Positions 24,992 to 34,132 are shown, counted from the first letter of the stretch. The stretch is DNA of 64,000 bases from JBAYST01 sp034932745 (GCA_034932745.1 JAYFOJ010000002.1:186001-250000), one strand, 5' to 3'. A program made the numbers and translations. The notes: generated from the sequence alone by a model not told the origin.

Positions 24992-25960
24992 TTATTCGAA
25001 ATTGCGGAAACTTAAACCGATACCGGCTAATTTTTCTTTAATTTCTTTGAGCGACTTCTTGCCAAGGTTCTTGACCTTAATCATTTCATCTTCGCTCTTT
25101 TCAGTTAATTCGAGAACCGTTTGAATCCCTGCACGTTTTAGGCAGTTATAACTTCTTACGGATAGATCGAGTTCTTCGATCATAATATTCTCGTATTTAT
25201 TCTCTTCGTGGACGACGACTTCTTTTTCGATGTTGATGTCGTGGGTGCGGCTTTCGAGGTCTAAGTACTTATTGAAGTGCTCGACTAAGATTTTAGCAGC
25301 CATTGCAACAGCGGCTTGTGGAGTCATTGAGCCATTTGTTTGCACTTCGAGAGTTAATTTATCGAAATGCGAATCGTGACCAACACGAGTTGGTTCAACG
25401 CTGTAACTCGCCATCAAAACTGGAGAGTAGTTGCTATCAGTAGCGATAACACCGACTTCTAAATGAGGATGGAAAACTTTATTCATCTCGCTTGTGACGT
25501 ATCCACGACCGTTGCGGGCATGGAGTACCATGTGAAGGTGTCCACCTTCGACAACATGAGCGATTTCTAGTTCAGGATTGACAACCGATACTCCAGTTGG
25601 AGCAACGATATCTTTAGCGGTAACAACCGCTGGTCCTTTGACGTCGATTTCAAGACGTTTATTTTCTTCGCTACCATCTTCGATCTTTAAGACGAGATCT
25701 TTGAGGTTTAGAACTATCATAGTTACGTCTTCTTCGATTCCCTCAAGAGCAGAGAATTCGTGACGTGCGCCTTCTACTTCGACAGCGTAAACGCTGGCAC
25801 CTGGGAGCGAAGATAAGAGCACTCTGCGAAGAGCATTTCCCACAGTTAAGCCAAATCCTCTTTCTAGAGGTTCAATAACGAAACGTCCATAATTTTCGGT
25901 TCCGTCGTAGTCAGCTTTCTTAATTTCGAATTTTTCGAATGGGTCTGGCAATCTTATCAT
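24992..25960 (-). CDS. rpoA: RNA polymerase alpha subunit
   Basis: 322 residues. N-terminal assembly domain with YGRFVIEPLERGFGLTVGNALRRVLLSS, and C-terminal DNA-contacting domain from IEELDLSVRSYNCLKRAGIQT to LGKKSLKEIKEKLAGIGLSF. Usual position between rpsK and rplQ; AGGAGG precedes the start. Confidence 0.98.
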   Translation of the reverse strand: MIRLPDPFEKFEIKKADYDGTENYGRFVIEPLERGFGLTVGNALRRVLLSSLPGASVYAVEVEGARHEFSALEGIEEDVTMIVLNLKDLVLKIEDGSEENKRLEIDVKGPAVVTAKDIVAPTGVSVVNPELEIAHVVEGGHLHMVLHARNGRGYVTSEMNKVFHPHLEVGVIATDSNYSPVLMASYSVEPTRVGHDSHFDKLTLEVQTNGSMTPQAAVAMAAKILVEHFNKYLDLESRTHDINIEKEVVVHEENKYENIMIEELDLSVRSYNCLKRAGIQTVLELTEKSEDEMIKVKNLGKKSLKEIKEKLAGIGLSFRNFE

Positions 25961-25978
25961 TATCTTATCCTCCTAAAA

Positions 25979-26374
25979 TTAACCACGTGGTCTCTTTGGT
26001 GGACGGCATCCATTGTGTGGGATTGGAGTGCTGTCAGTGATGGATAAAACTTGTAAACCAGCGACTGCTAATGAGCGGATAGCTCCTTCACGTCCTGGGC
26101 CTGGACCTTTAACGTCGACTTCAACTTGTCTAATGCCTTGGTCGAAAGCGGCCTTAGCGCATGCTTCTGCTGCTTGTTGAGCGGCAAATGGTGTCGATTT
26201 CTTTGCACCTTTAAATCCAAGAGCTCCAGCGGAACTCCAAGCGATGACATTACCCTTTTCATCAGAAATAGTAATGATCGTATTATTGAAGGTGGAATGA
26301 ACGTGAGCAACACCGCGAGTGAAACTGCGTTTTACTTTCTTTTTTCTAGCTTTAACTTTCTTTTCGTCTGCCAT
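25979..26374 (-). CDS. rpsK: 30S ribosomal protein uS11
   Basis: 131 residues. GVAHVHSTFNNTIITISDEKGN, then AAQQAAEACAKAAFDQGIRQ and the C-terminal DSTPIPHNGCRPPKRPRG, all diagnostic. The N-terminus has the usual basic run KKVKARKKKVKRSF. Follows rpsM by 24 bases. Confidence 0.98.
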   Translation of the reverse strand: MADEKKVKARKKKVKRSFTRGVAHVHSTFNNTIITISDEKGNVIAWSSAGALGFKGAKKSTPFAAQQAAEACAKAAFDQGIRQVEVDVKGPGPGREGAIRSLAVAGLQVLSITDSTPIPHNGCRPPKRPRG

Positions 26375-26398
26375 AAAAATTTATTCTCCTTTCAATAA

Positions 26399-26776
26399 TT
26401 AGCCTTGAGCGGCTTGCTTCTTGTTAGCAATTGTCTTACGTGGTCCCTTACGAGTACGGGCATTGGTTCTTGTTCTTTGTCCGCGAACTGGTAAGCCCTT
26501 ACGATGACGTAAGCCACGGTAACAACCGATTTCTTGAAGTCTCTTAATGTTTAAAGCGGTCTCACGACGCAAGTCGCCTTCCACTCTGTATTTCGTAATT
26601 TGTGTTCTAATAGCGTTGAATTGAGCATCGGTCAAGTTCTTGACGCGGATGTCTTCTGCCACTTTAGCATCGTGACAAATCTTTTTGCTAATCGAACGGC
26701 CGATACCATAAATATAGGTAAGGGCGATAACGACTTGTTTGTCGTTAGGAATATCAACACCTACAATACGTGCCAT
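26399..26776 (-). CDS. rpsM: 30S ribosomal protein uS13
   Basis: 125 residues. MARIVGVDIPNDKQVVIALTYIYGIG, DLRRETALNIKRLQEIGCYRGLRHRKGLPVRGQRT and a basic C-terminal tail that reaches toward tRNA at the subunit interface. Follows rpmJ in the alpha part of the operon. Confidence 0.98.
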   Translation of the reverse strand: MARIVGVDIPNDKQVVIALTYIYGIGRSISKKICHDAKVAEDIRVKNLTDAQFNAIRTQITKYRVEGDLRRETALNIKRLQEIGCYRGLRHRKGLPVRGQRTRTNARTRKGPRKTIANKKQAAQG

Positions 26777-26791
26777 TTCCTGTTCCTCCTA

Positions 26792-26905
26792 TTATCCCTG
26801 TCTCTGCTTGTGCTTTGGGTTTGAGCAGATAACCATCACTTTACCGTGACGTCTGACAACTTTGCACTTTGGGCAGATTGGTTTGACTGAGGGTCTTACT
26901 TTCAT
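26792..26905 (-). CDS. rpmJ: 50S ribosomal protein bL36
   Basis: 37 residues read from the ATG at 26905: MKVRPSVKPICPKCKVVRR, then VMVICSNPKHKQRQG. The C-x2-C, C and H ligands form the zinc-binding (C+) type, so zinc limitation is not handled by a zinc-free copy here. GAGGAA precedes the start. Lies between infA and rpsM, the standard place. Confidence 0.96.
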   Translation of the reverse strand: MKVRPSVKPICPKCKVVRRHGKVMVICSNPKHKQRQG

Positions 26906-26942
26906 AAATAATTCCTCTTTTCTTTCTTTAAATATTGATACC

Positions 26943-27161
26943 TTATTTGTATCTGAATGTTATGCGGCCCCGTGTTAAATCATAAGGCGAGATTTCTACC
27001 GTAACTTTATCACCTGGTAGGATGCGTATGTAATTCATACGGATTTTACCAGAAACGGTGGCCAAGATTACGACGCCGTTTTCAAGTTCCACTCTAAACA
27101 TTGCGTTTGGAAGTGTCTCTTTAACGACCGCCTGTACTTCGATGACGTCTGTTTTAGACAT
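26943..27161 (-). CDS. infA: Translation initiation factor IF-1
   Basis: 72 residues from the ATG at 27161: an S1-like OB-fold with VIEVQAVVKETLPNAMFRVELENG, SGKIRMNYIRILPGDKV and ISPYDLTRGRITFRYK. The frame extends upstream into map, but this start gives the invariant family length. It overlaps the map stop by 8 bases, with the map end supplying AAGGAG. Confidence 0.97.
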   Translation of the reverse strand: MSKTDVIEVQAVVKETLPNAMFRVELENGVVILATVSGKIRMNYIRILPGDKVTVEISPYDLTRGRITFRYK

Positions 27162-27927
27162 TATTAATCTTTTCTCCTTCATAAGTGGTCAATACCTCGT
27201 AGCCATCTTTTGTGACCACGATTGTGTTTTCGTAATGAGCGCTTAATTTGCCGTCTCTCATTTTGACCGTCCATTCATCTGGAAGGACGCGAGTCTGATG
27301 TTTTCCTTCTGCGACCATTGGTTCGATTGCTAAGCACATTCCTTTTAACAAGATCGGACCAGTTTCGGCTCTGCCGTAATTTGGAATAGCGGGATCTTCG
27401 TGAAGATGGCTACCAATTCCATGGCCCGTGTAATCGCGTGGGAGCGAATAACCGCGCTTTTCGTTATATTCTTGAATTGCGTGACTAATTGTTCCTAAGA
27501 AGGCCCCTTCTTTAACGAATTTTAATCCGTACCAGAAGCTTTCTTCTGTAGTTTTGACGAGTCTTTCGGCTTTTTCGGATATATGCCCGACTGGATAGGT
27601 GCGGCAAGCATCTCCGCAATACCCTTGATAAGTGGCGCCGACATCTAATGAGACAATGTCTCCTTCTTTAAGAATAATCTTCTCTGAAGGTATACCATGA
27701 ATCAAAGTATCATTGACCGAAATGCAGATAGCGCCCGGGAAGCCACCATAGCCTTTAAAGGTCGGATAGGCTCCCTGGTCGCGGATTGTTTTTTCGGCAA
27801 GTTCGTCTAGTTCTTTCGTCGTGATGCCTGGTCTAATTGCTGGCTGAAGAGTCTTGAAGACGCTCGCCACTATTTGACCAGCTTTGCGCATCAATTCGAT
27901 TTCTCTTTCCGATTTGACGATAATCAT
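27154..27927 (-). CDS. map: Methionine aminopeptidase, type I
   Basis: Removes N-terminal methionine from new proteins. 257 residues; metal ligands in SLDVGATYQGYCGDACRTYP, GHGIGSHLHEDPAIPNYG, CLAIEPMV and ENTIVVTKDGYEVLT. Standard position between adk and infA. Confidence 0.97.
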   Translation of the reverse strand: MIIVKSEREIELMRKAGQIVASVFKTLQPAIRPGITTKELDELAEKTIRDQGAYPTFKGYGGFPGAICISVNDTLIHGIPSEKIILKEGDIVSLDVGATYQGYCGDACRTYPVGHISEKAERLVKTTEESFWYGLKFVKEGAFLGTISHAIQEYNEKRGYSLPRDYTGHGIGSHLHEDPAIPNYGRAETGPILLKGMCLAIEPMVAEGKHQTRVLPDEWTVKMRDGKLSAHYENTIVVTKDGYEVLTTYEGEKINNV

Positions 27928-27933
27928 AGACGA

Positions 27934-28587
27934 CTATTTTCCTTTGATGAGTTGAGATAATTCATCGAATAATTTGTCAGTTCCAATCATTCCATCGAAA
28001 TCTTTAAGAATCTTGCGAGTCTTATAAAATTGTAACAATGGTTTGGTCTCTTTGACGTAGTGCTCGAGTCTAATTTTAAGAGCTTCTGGATTATCGTCTT
28101 TACGTTGGATAAGAGGTCCACCACATACATCGCAGATACCTTCAACTTTTGGTTTCATAGTATCGACGTGATATGGGGTTCCACATACCTTGCAAACGCG
28201 ACGTCCGCTGATTCTTCTAATTAACTCTTTTTCCTCGCAGTCGATATTGATTACAACATCGATTTTGCGGTTGATTTCTTCTCCGATTTTCTCAAGAGCT
28301 TCCGCTTGGGGAATAGTTCTTGGAAATCCATCGAGGAGAAATCCTTTGTCACAATCTTCTTTCATTAAACGTTCTTTAACGATTCCAATTGTGACTTCAT
28401 CAGGGACGAGGTCCCCGTGATCGATATATCCTTGAGCGAGTTTACCAAGTTTAGTGCCTTCTTTGATTGCTTCTCTAAACATATCTCCAGTCGATATGTG
28501 GGGAATCTTGAACGCGCCGATTAACATCTTGGCTTGAGTGCCTTTGCCAGCACCTGGTGGTCCCATCAGAATGATATTTTTTAACAT
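27934..28587 (-). CDS. adk: Adenylate kinase
   Basis: Balances ATP, ADP and AMP. P-loop GPPGAGKGT, AMP site STGDMFREAI, DGFPRT motif, and a LID domain with a four-Cys zinc site (CKVCGTPYH and CDVCGGPL), typical of Gram-positive enzymes. 217 residues. Starts one base inside the secY stop (TAATG). Confidence 0.97.
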   Translation of the reverse strand: MLKNIILMGPPGAGKGTQAKMLIGAFKIPHISTGDMFREAIKEGTKLGKLAQGYIDHGDLVPDEVTIGIVKERLMKEDCDKGFLLDGFPRTIPQAEALEKIGEEINRKIDVVINIDCEEKELIRRISGRRVCKVCGTPYHVDTMKPKVEGICDVCGGPLIQRKDDNPEALKIRLEHYVKETKPLLQFYKTRKILKDFDGMIGTDKLFDELSQLIKGK

Positions 28588-29969
28588 TAAAAGTTACCTC
28601 CACTAGCAACGACTTCATCGAATGATTTACCCGCAAGTAAACCATCGATTTGATTGCTCACTTCAAGTGCAACACCAACAACGATGATTAATCCAGTACC
28701 ACCTAGTGCTAGCGAAGTATAACCTTCGCCAAACACATTGGTTAGCGTAAGAATGGCCGGAAGCGCCGCAATTGCCGTTAGAGCGATTGCACCAATGAAT
28801 GTCACGCGGTTTAGTACTTTGTGGACATAACGCTCGGTTTCGTTTCCTGGTCTAATTCCCGGAATATAACTTCCGTTTTTCTGGAAATTCTCAGCCAGTT
28901 GTTGAGGGTTGATTGTAATATTAGCATAGAAGAACGTAAAGAAGAGGACGAGGACAATATAGATTAATAATCCCCAAGGCATCTTCCATGTCGTATCATT
29001 TATGCCCGGCATTTCAAATAACTCAGTAGTCGAGAATATTTTTAGCCAACTAGCATTTGTCGCGTTAGAATCTACGAATGCAGTAATAACGCTTGGTGCC
29101 ATTAAAATCGAAGAAGCGAAGATGACCGGAATAACTCCGGCCGAGTTAATCTTGATTGGAAGAAAACTCGCTTTTGCCATCGATTGTGTCTGTCCGCCAC
29201 TTTTACCACTATGCTGAACAGGAATTTTCCTTTTCGCTAGTTCGGTAAAGACTACGAAGGCGATGATTAGTAAGAAGACTAAGATATATAGCAAGAATTG
29301 GAATATACCTGTCAACTCTGTTCCTTTTCCCATCGAACCACCGACCCACTTTTCAAAAGCGGTAGTAATTTGACGTGGAAGAGAAGTGACGATACCGGCG
29401 AAGATAATCATCGAGATACCGTTTCCGATACCCTTAACAGAAATCTGATCGCCGAGCCACATGACTAGCATTGAGCCAGCCATCATGATGAGAACGATAT
29501 AGATGTAGCCGAGCCACTCTACACCGCCAGCAAGATTAAACGTAATGTAAGTTGAGTAAGTATCGCTTTGCATTGTTTTAATAATGCCATAGGCTTGAAC
29601 TGCTCCAAGTAGGAGCGTCAAGTACCTAGTCGCTAATTCAATCTTTTTACGACCATATTGTCCCTGACGATTGAGCTCGGTTAGAGCAGGCAATACATCA
29701 GTAGAAAGCAATTGAATGATGATTTGTGCGGTAATGTAAGGGGAAACGCCTAACGCAAATATTGAGAATGTTTGCAAGGTACCTCCACCTAAGAGGTTCA
29801 TGAGCGATAAAGCGTTATTTTGACTTAAATACTCGCTTAACTTATCGCTAACTGTGACTCCTGGAACGGTGATTTGAGCACCAATTCTGAAGACCAACAA
29901 AATCATAATCGTGAAGAAAATACGATTGACGATCTCTTTATTTTTAAATATCGAGACGATTTTCTTCAT
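28587..29969 (-). CDS. secY: Protein translocase subunit SecY
   Basis: Central channel of Sec export, ten membrane helices, 460 residues. Recognisable segments: FRIGAQITVPGV, LGVSPYITAQIIIQLL, NGISMIIFAGIV, GVIPVIFASSIL and FQKNGSYIPGIRPG. It would export the many lipoproteins of this window. Follows rplO by 2 bases. Confidence 0.98.
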   Translation of the reverse strand: MKKIVSIFKNKEIVNRIFFTIMILLVFRIGAQITVPGVTVSDKLSEYLSQNNALSLMNLLGGGTLQTFSIFALGVSPYITAQIIIQLLSTDVLPALTELNRQGQYGRKKIELATRYLTLLLGAVQAYGIIKTMQSDTYSTYITFNLAGGVEWLGYIYIVLIMMAGSMLVMWLGDQISVKGIGNGISMIIFAGIVTSLPRQITTAFEKWVGGSMGKGTELTGIFQFLLYILVFLLIIAFVVFTELAKRKIPVQHSGKSGGQTQSMAKASFLPIKINSAGVIPVIFASSILMAPSVITAFVDSNATNASWLKIFSTTELFEMPGINDTTWKMPWGLLIYIVLVLFFTFFYANITINPQQLAENFQKNGSYIPGIRPGNETERYVHKVLNRVTFIGAIALTAIAALPAILTLTNVFGEGYTSLALGGTGLIIVVGVALEVSNQIDGLLAGKSFDEVVASGGNF

Positions 29970-29971
29970 GA

Positions 29972-30412
29972 CTAGATTACCTCGACTTTTCCACCGGCTT
30001 TTTCTATCGCTTCAATAGCACTCTTTGAGAATTTATTGGCTTGAACCGTCAATTTCTTTGTGATTTCGCCGTTACCCAATACCTTAATGCCATCGTATTC
30101 CTTGCGGACTAAACCGCTTTCGACTAATAAAGCTGGGGTGACTACTGTCTCATCTTCAAAGCGATTGAGCGATGAAACGTTGACGATTGCAAATTCGACG
30201 CGATTAGCATTGGTGAATCCGTGCTTTGGAATTCGACGGTATATTGGAAGTTGTCCGCCTTCGAAACCAGGACGAGTTCCGCCACCGCTTCTCGAGTTTT
30301 GACCTTTTTGGCCTTTACCAGAAGTCTTTCCATTTCCAGAACCAATGCCTCTTCCAACGCGGAATGACTTTGATCTAGAACCTTCTGTTGATGCGAGTTC
30401 ATGCAATTTCAT
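29972..30412 (-). CDS. rplO: 50S ribosomal protein uL15
   Basis: 146 residues. MKLHELASTEGSRSKSFRVGRGIGSGNGKTSGKGQKGQ at the start (Gly-rich), FEGGQLPIYRRIPKHGF in the middle and KFSKSAIEAIEKAGGKVEVI at the end. Directly follows rpsE; the usual rpmD gene between them is missing. Confidence 0.98.
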   Translation of the reverse strand: MKLHELASTEGSRSKSFRVGRGIGSGNGKTSGKGQKGQNSRSGGGTRPGFEGGQLPIYRRIPKHGFTNANRVEFAIVNVSSLNRFEDETVVTPALLVESGLVRKEYDGIKVLGNGEITKKLTVQANKFSKSAIEAIEKAGGKVEVI

Positions 30413-30453
30413 ATTTACACCTCCTATAATCAGAATTTTCAGTTAATTTCAGT

Positions 30454-31086
30454 TTATTTACCACGTAAAGCCTTGACTTCACTATAGGTGTGTAAACTAT
30501 TAAGTCCGTGATTCGTTGCTCTAATAATATTAATTGGAGCGCGGCTACCATAAACTTTTGAGCAGACATTTTTGATACCTGCAAGTTCGAGAATAGCACG
30601 AACTGGACCACCAGCGATAATTCCAGTACCTTCTGGAGCTGGTTTCAAGAATACTTCACATGCGCCGAAGACACCTTTAATTTCGTGAGAAAGGGTATCA
30701 CCTTTGCAAATATGAATTTTGAAAGTGTTTTTCTTAGCGGCTTCAAGAGCTTTCTTGATTGCGTCTGGGACTTCGCCGGCTTTTCCAGTTCCGAAACCGT
30801 ATTTGCCTTTTCCATCTCCGATGACAACAAGGGCTGAGAATTTCATGCGACGTCCACCTTTAACGGTCTTGCTAACACGGTTAATGGTAACGACTCTTTC
30901 TTCGTATTCCTTAACTTCTTTTTCGCGTTCCCGACGGTCTCCACGGCGTTCACCGCGGCCACCATTTGGACGAGTACGCTTTTCGCCACCACGTTGATGA
31001 CGAGCTTGATTCTTGGAGTCTTCGCTTTTGACTTCACTAACTTCAGCGTTAGCGGTTTCGGCAACGTTCAATTCTTTTTCTTCCAT
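30454..31086 (-). CDS. rpsE: 30S ribosomal protein uS5 with N-terminal extension
   Basis: 210 residues against the usual 165. The core from about residue 58 has EERVVTINRVSKTVKGGRRMKFSALVVIGDGKG and APEGTGIIAGGPVRAILELAGI. The first 55 or so residues are an extra, charged, probably disordered region rich in Glu, Arg and Gly (RHQRGGEKR, NGGRGERRGDRRE). Such S5 extensions are known in mollicutes. Confidence 0.97.
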   Translation of the reverse strand: MEEKELNVAETANAEVSEVKSEDSKNQARHQRGGEKRTRPNGGRGERRGDRREREKEVKEYEERVVTINRVSKTVKGGRRMKFSALVVIGDGKGKYGFGTGKAGEVPDAIKKALEAAKKNTFKIHICKGDTLSHEIKGVFGACEVFLKPAPEGTGIIAGGPVRAILELAGIKNVCSKVYGSRAPINIIRATNHGLNSLHTYSEVKALRGK

Positions 31087-31098
31087 TGATTGTTCCTC

Positions 31099-31455
31099 CT
31101 AGAATTTAAGGCCGGCTTCACGAGCGGCTTCTGCAACGGCTTTAACACGTCCGTGATAGATATATCCGGAACGATCAAAGACGCAGGTTTTGATTTTTAA
31201 GGCTTTAGCTTTGGCGCCGATATCGGCTCCGACTTTTGTTGCAGCGGCAACATCACTGCCTTTTTCAAGTTTAAGAGCAACGCTAGAAGAACTAGCTAAT
31301 GTTACTCCATTAACATCGTCGATCAATTGAACTTCGATGTGCTTGTTAGAACGATAAACGCATAAGCGTGGGCAAGAAGCCGTACCACTAATTTTGGCAC
31401 GGACACGAGCGTGACGTCTTTCACGTGTGAGATTTTTTGATTCATGTTTAATCAT
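31099..31455 (-). CDS. rplR: 50S ribosomal protein uL18
   Basis: 118 residues. RRHARVRAKISGTASCPRLCVYRSNKHI, then AAATKVGADIGAKAKALKI and FDRSGYIYHGRVKAVAEAAREAGLKF. Binds 5S rRNA. Normal length, between rplF and rpsE. Confidence 0.98.
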   Translation of the reverse strand: MIKHESKNLTRERRHARVRAKISGTASCPRLCVYRSNKHIEVQLIDDVNGVTLASSSSVALKLEKGSDVAAATKVGADIGAKAKALKIKTCVFDRSGYIYHGRVKAVAEAAREAGLKF

Positions 31456-31474
31456 AATTCTTCATGTCCTTTCC

Positions 31475-32044
31475 TTATTTCTTGGCTGGGCCAGAAGCCG
31501 CAGCTGCACGTTTACCTTCTTTTAAGGTAATGTGTTCACCCTTGTAACGAATACCCTTACCTAGATATGGCTCTGGAGGTCTAACCTCACGGATACGAGC
31601 GGCAGTTTGTCCAACTGCTTGCTTGTCCATACCGGTAATAGCGATTTCGGTTTGGTTGTTCACGAGATTAACTTCGATTTTCGCACCAACATTTGGTTCG
31701 ATTTCAACGGTGTGAGAATGTCCAGCGAATAGAATGACATTAGCGCCTTTCATATTGGCTTTAAATCCGATACCCTTCATTTCGAGCACTTTGCGGAAAC
31801 CTTGACTCACTCCGACAATAGCATTGTGGAGATTAGCGCGGCTTGTTCCGTGATTTTGCTTGGTTTGTTTTTCGTCGTTTGCTCTTGTGAGTTTGGCAAT
31901 ATTCTCTTCAACATGAACCGTGATACCGTGGTTAATGATGACATCTAATGTGCCTTTTGGTCCTGTCACTTTAGCGACATTACCTTCCATGACGACTTTT
32001 ACGCCAGCAGGGATTTCAATTAATTTATTTCCTATTCTTGACAT
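31475..32044 (-). CDS. rplF: 50S ribosomal protein uL6
   Basis: 189 residues. MSRIGNKLIEIPAGVKV, LHNAIVGVSQGFRKVLEMKGIGF and the C-terminal RPPEPYLGKGIRYKGEHI motif. A short extra basic tail (KRAAAASGPAKK) follows. Confidence 0.98.
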   Translation of the reverse strand: MSRIGNKLIEIPAGVKVVMEGNVAKVTGPKGTLDVIINHGITVHVEENIAKLTRANDEKQTKQNHGTSRANLHNAIVGVSQGFRKVLEMKGIGFKANMKGANVILFAGHSHTVEIEPNVGAKIEVNLVNNQTEIAITGMDKQAVGQTAARIREVRPPEPYLGKGIRYKGEHITLKEGKRAAAASGPAKK

Positions 32045-32055
32045 AAACTAACCTC

Positions 32056-32448
32056 CTACCACACGTATGCGAGAACTTCACCACCAACACCAAGTGTTCT
32101 AGCCTTTTTACCAGTCATAACACCTTGTGAGGTTGAAATTATCGCAATACCTAATCCTTTTAAAACGGTTGGAATATTTTCGACGCCGACCGTAACGCGA
32201 AGACCAGGTTTTGAAATCTTCTTAAGACCAGAGATGACTCTTACGCCACCTTCGGCATATTTAAGATTGATTGAAATTTCTTTCTTTGTATCGCCGGAAA
32301 CTTTATAGTCGTGGATAAATCCCTCTTCTTTAAGAATCTTAGCGATTTCAACTTTCATCTTGCTGGAAGGCATTTTAACGCTTTCAGCGCGATTTTGATT
32401 TGCGTTGCGGATTCTCGTAAGCATATCCGCGATTGGATCTGTAATCAT
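32056..32448 (-). CDS. rpsH: 30S ribosomal protein uS8
   Basis: 130 residues. MITDPIADMLTRIRNANQNRAESVKMPSSKMKVEIAKILKEEGFI at the start and ISTSQGVMTGKKARTLGVGGEVLAYVW at the end. Binds the central domain of 16S rRNA; normal length. Confidence 0.98.
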   Translation of the reverse strand: MITDPIADMLTRIRNANQNRAESVKMPSSKMKVEIAKILKEEGFIHDYKVSGDTKKEISINLKYAEGGVRVISGLKKISKPGLRVTVGVENIPTVLKGLGIAIISTSQGVMTGKKARTLGVGGEVLAYVW

Positions 32449-32464
32449 ACTTTAAGCTCCTCCC

Positions 32465-32650
32465 TTACCAAGATGATTTCTTCATTCCAGGAATCTCACC
32501 CTTATGTGCAAGCTCGCGCAAGCAGATACGGCAGAGATGGAATTTTGAATAGACAGCATGAGGACGTCCACAACGTTCGCAACGTGTATATTCTCTGACT
32601 TTGAACTTTTGTGGTCTCGCAGCGCGGACCTTTATACTTGTTTTTGCCAT
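32465..32650 (-). CDS. rpsN: 30S ribosomal protein uS14, zinc-binding type Z
   Basis: 61 residues, the short form. Zinc site CERCGRPH and CRICLREL (two C-x2-C pairs) and the end GEIPGMKKSSW. Standard Gram-positive version, between rplE and rpsH. Confidence 0.97.
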   Translation of the reverse strand: MAKTSIKVRAARPQKFKVREYTRCERCGRPHAVYSKFHLCRICLRELAHKGEIPGMKKSSW

Positions 32651-32662
32651 TTGGACTCCTTT

Positions 32663-33427
32663 CTATCGGTGGAATGGCATTCCCATGAGTGTTAATAACT
32701 CGAATGCTTCCTTATCGGTGCTTGCTGTCGTAACAATGACGATATCCATACCACGAATCTTTCCAACCTTATCGTAATCGATTTCTGGGAAGATTAGTTG
32801 TTCTTTAATTCCGAGAGTGTAATTGCCACGTCCATCGAAGGAGTTAGCACTAACGCCACGGAAGTCACGAACGCGTGGTAGAGCGATTGATACTAGTTTG
32901 TCATAGAATTCATACATCTTGCTTCCACGGAGTGTTACTTTGCAACCAATTTCTTGACCTTCTCTTAATTTAAAGGAGGCAATTGATTTCTTCGACTTTG
33001 TGGTAACTGGATGTTGTCCAGTAATAAGACCTAATTCGCTAACAGCTTCCTCGAGTCTTTTACTGTCGGTCGTGGCATCGCCAACACCGATGTTAATGAC
33101 AATCTTTTCAAGAGCAGGAACTTGCATTATTGAGGTGTAATGGAACTTTTCCATTAAAGCCTTTTTAATCTCTGTTTCGTATTGCTCTTTAACGCGGTTG
33201 ATAACTGCGGCCTTTTTGTTTCCTACTTTAGCCTTAGCAGCTTTCTTAACTGCGACTTTTTCAACTGGAGCGGCGGTCGCTACGGTTTCTTCTTTAACTT
33301 CAGCAACTTTTTTTACTGGAGCTTTTTTGGCAGCCGGTTTCTTTGCAGCTGGCTTTTTAGCAGCTGGTTTTTCTTCGGCGGCTTTCGCTACTGGTTTCTT
33401 AGTAGCAACTTTTTTTGCTTCTGCCAT
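32663..33427 (-). CDS. rplE: 50S ribosomal protein uL5 with long Ala/Lys-rich N-terminal extension
   Basis: 254 residues against the usual 179. The core starts near residue 76 (INRVKEQYETEIKKALMEKFHY) and carries ALEKIVINIGVGDA, TTKSKKSIASFKLREGQEIG and LPRVRDFRGVSANSFDGRGNY. The first 75 residues are a Lys/Ala/Pro/Glu tail containing three tandem PAAKK units. The ATG at 33427 has a strong TAAGGAGGAAG site; earlier in-frame codons lie in the rplX end. Confidence 0.96.
   Translation of the reverse strand: MAEAKKVATKKPVAKAAEEKPAAKKPAAKKPAAKKAPVKKVAEVKEETVATAAPVEKVAVKKAAKAKVGNKKAAVINRVKEQYETEIKKALMEKFHYTSIMQVPALEKIVINIGVGDATTDSKRLEEAVSELGLITGQHPVTTKSKKSIASFKLREGQEIGCKVTLRGSKMYEFYDKLVSIALPRVRDFRGVSANSFDGRGNYTLGIKEQLIFPEIDYDKVGKIRGMDIVIVTTASTDKEAFELLTLMGMPFHR
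33323..33367 (-). repeat. rplE: Tandem 15-bp repeats in rplE
   Basis: Three copies encoding PAAKK (residues 21-35 of the L5 tail). Likely source of length changes between strains. Confidence 0.7.
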
Positions 33428-33437
33428 AACTTCCTCC

Positions 33438-33743
33438 TTATAACTCCGAGCCACTCTTCTTAGTGACTCTTACTTTTTTACCCTTGACCTCTTTAACGCT
33501 AACTCTCGTTGGCTTTTTGGTCTTAGGATCCGCTAACATAACGTTAGAGGCATCAATTGGGGCATAGATTTCAGCAATCGTTCCTTCTGGGTTCTTTTGC
33601 GTTGGTTTCTTATGCTTTTTGCGAACGTTAATATTTTCGATAACCACTCTGTTGAGCTTAGGATAGGCTACTTGAACCACACCTTCTTTGCCCTTATCGC
33701 GGCCAGCGATGACAATAACCTTGTCGCCTTTTTTGATATTCAT
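33438..33743 (-). CDS. rplX: 50S ribosomal protein uL24
   Basis: 101 residues. KOW motif region MNIKKGDKVIVIAGRDKGKEGVV, then NVRKKHKKPTQKNPEGTIAEIYAPIDASNVMLADP. Usual place between rplN and rplE. Confidence 0.98.
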   Translation of the reverse strand: MNIKKGDKVIVIAGRDKGKEGVVQVAYPKLNRVVIENINVRKKHKKPTQKNPEGTIAEIYAPIDASNVMLADPKTKKPTRVSVKEVKGKKVRVTKKSGSEL

Positions 33744-33755
33744 ATCGCTTCCTCC

Positions 33756-34130
33756 TTATAGAACTTCAGGGGCAAGGGAGACGATTTTCATAAATTCTTC
33801 GCCTTTGTCTCTTAGTTCACGGGCAATCGGCCCAAACACGCGCGTACCTACTAGCGTGTTATCATCGTTAATAATGACGACGGCATTATCATCGAATCTA
33901 ATGGAAGAACCATCAGCTCTTTGAATTGGGTAAGCTGTGCGAACGATAACGCATCTCACGATATCACCCTTTTTAACTTTGCCGCTTGGGATAGCTTCCT
34001 TGACTGAGCAAAGAATAATATCACCAATGCTGCTCGACTTGCGGTGACTTCCACCGTATAGTCTGAACGCTCTTACACTACGAGCGCCGGAGTTGTCAGC
34101 AACTACGAGATTTGTTTCTGTTTGAATCAT
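33756..34130 (-). CDS. rplN: 50S ribosomal protein uL14
   Basis: 124 residues. MIQTETNLVVADNSGARSVRAFRLYGG, SIGDIILCSVKEAIPSGKVKKGD and GTRVFGPIARELRDKGEEFMKIVSLAPEVL. Normal length; sits 2 bases after rpsQ. Confidence 0.98.
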   Translation of the reverse strand: MIQTETNLVVADNSGARSVRAFRLYGGSHRKSSSIGDIILCSVKEAIPSGKVKKGDIVRCVIVRTAYPIQRADGSSIRFDDNAVVIINDDNTLVGTRVFGPIARELRDKGEEFMKIVSLAPEVL

Positions 34131-34132
34131 AG

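Noticed and set aside
33182..33463. Two overlapping plus-strand frames rich in Phe/Ser or Ala/Thr
   Set aside because: They are the antisense image of the Lys/Ala-rich tail of uL5; no ribosome site and low-complexity composition.
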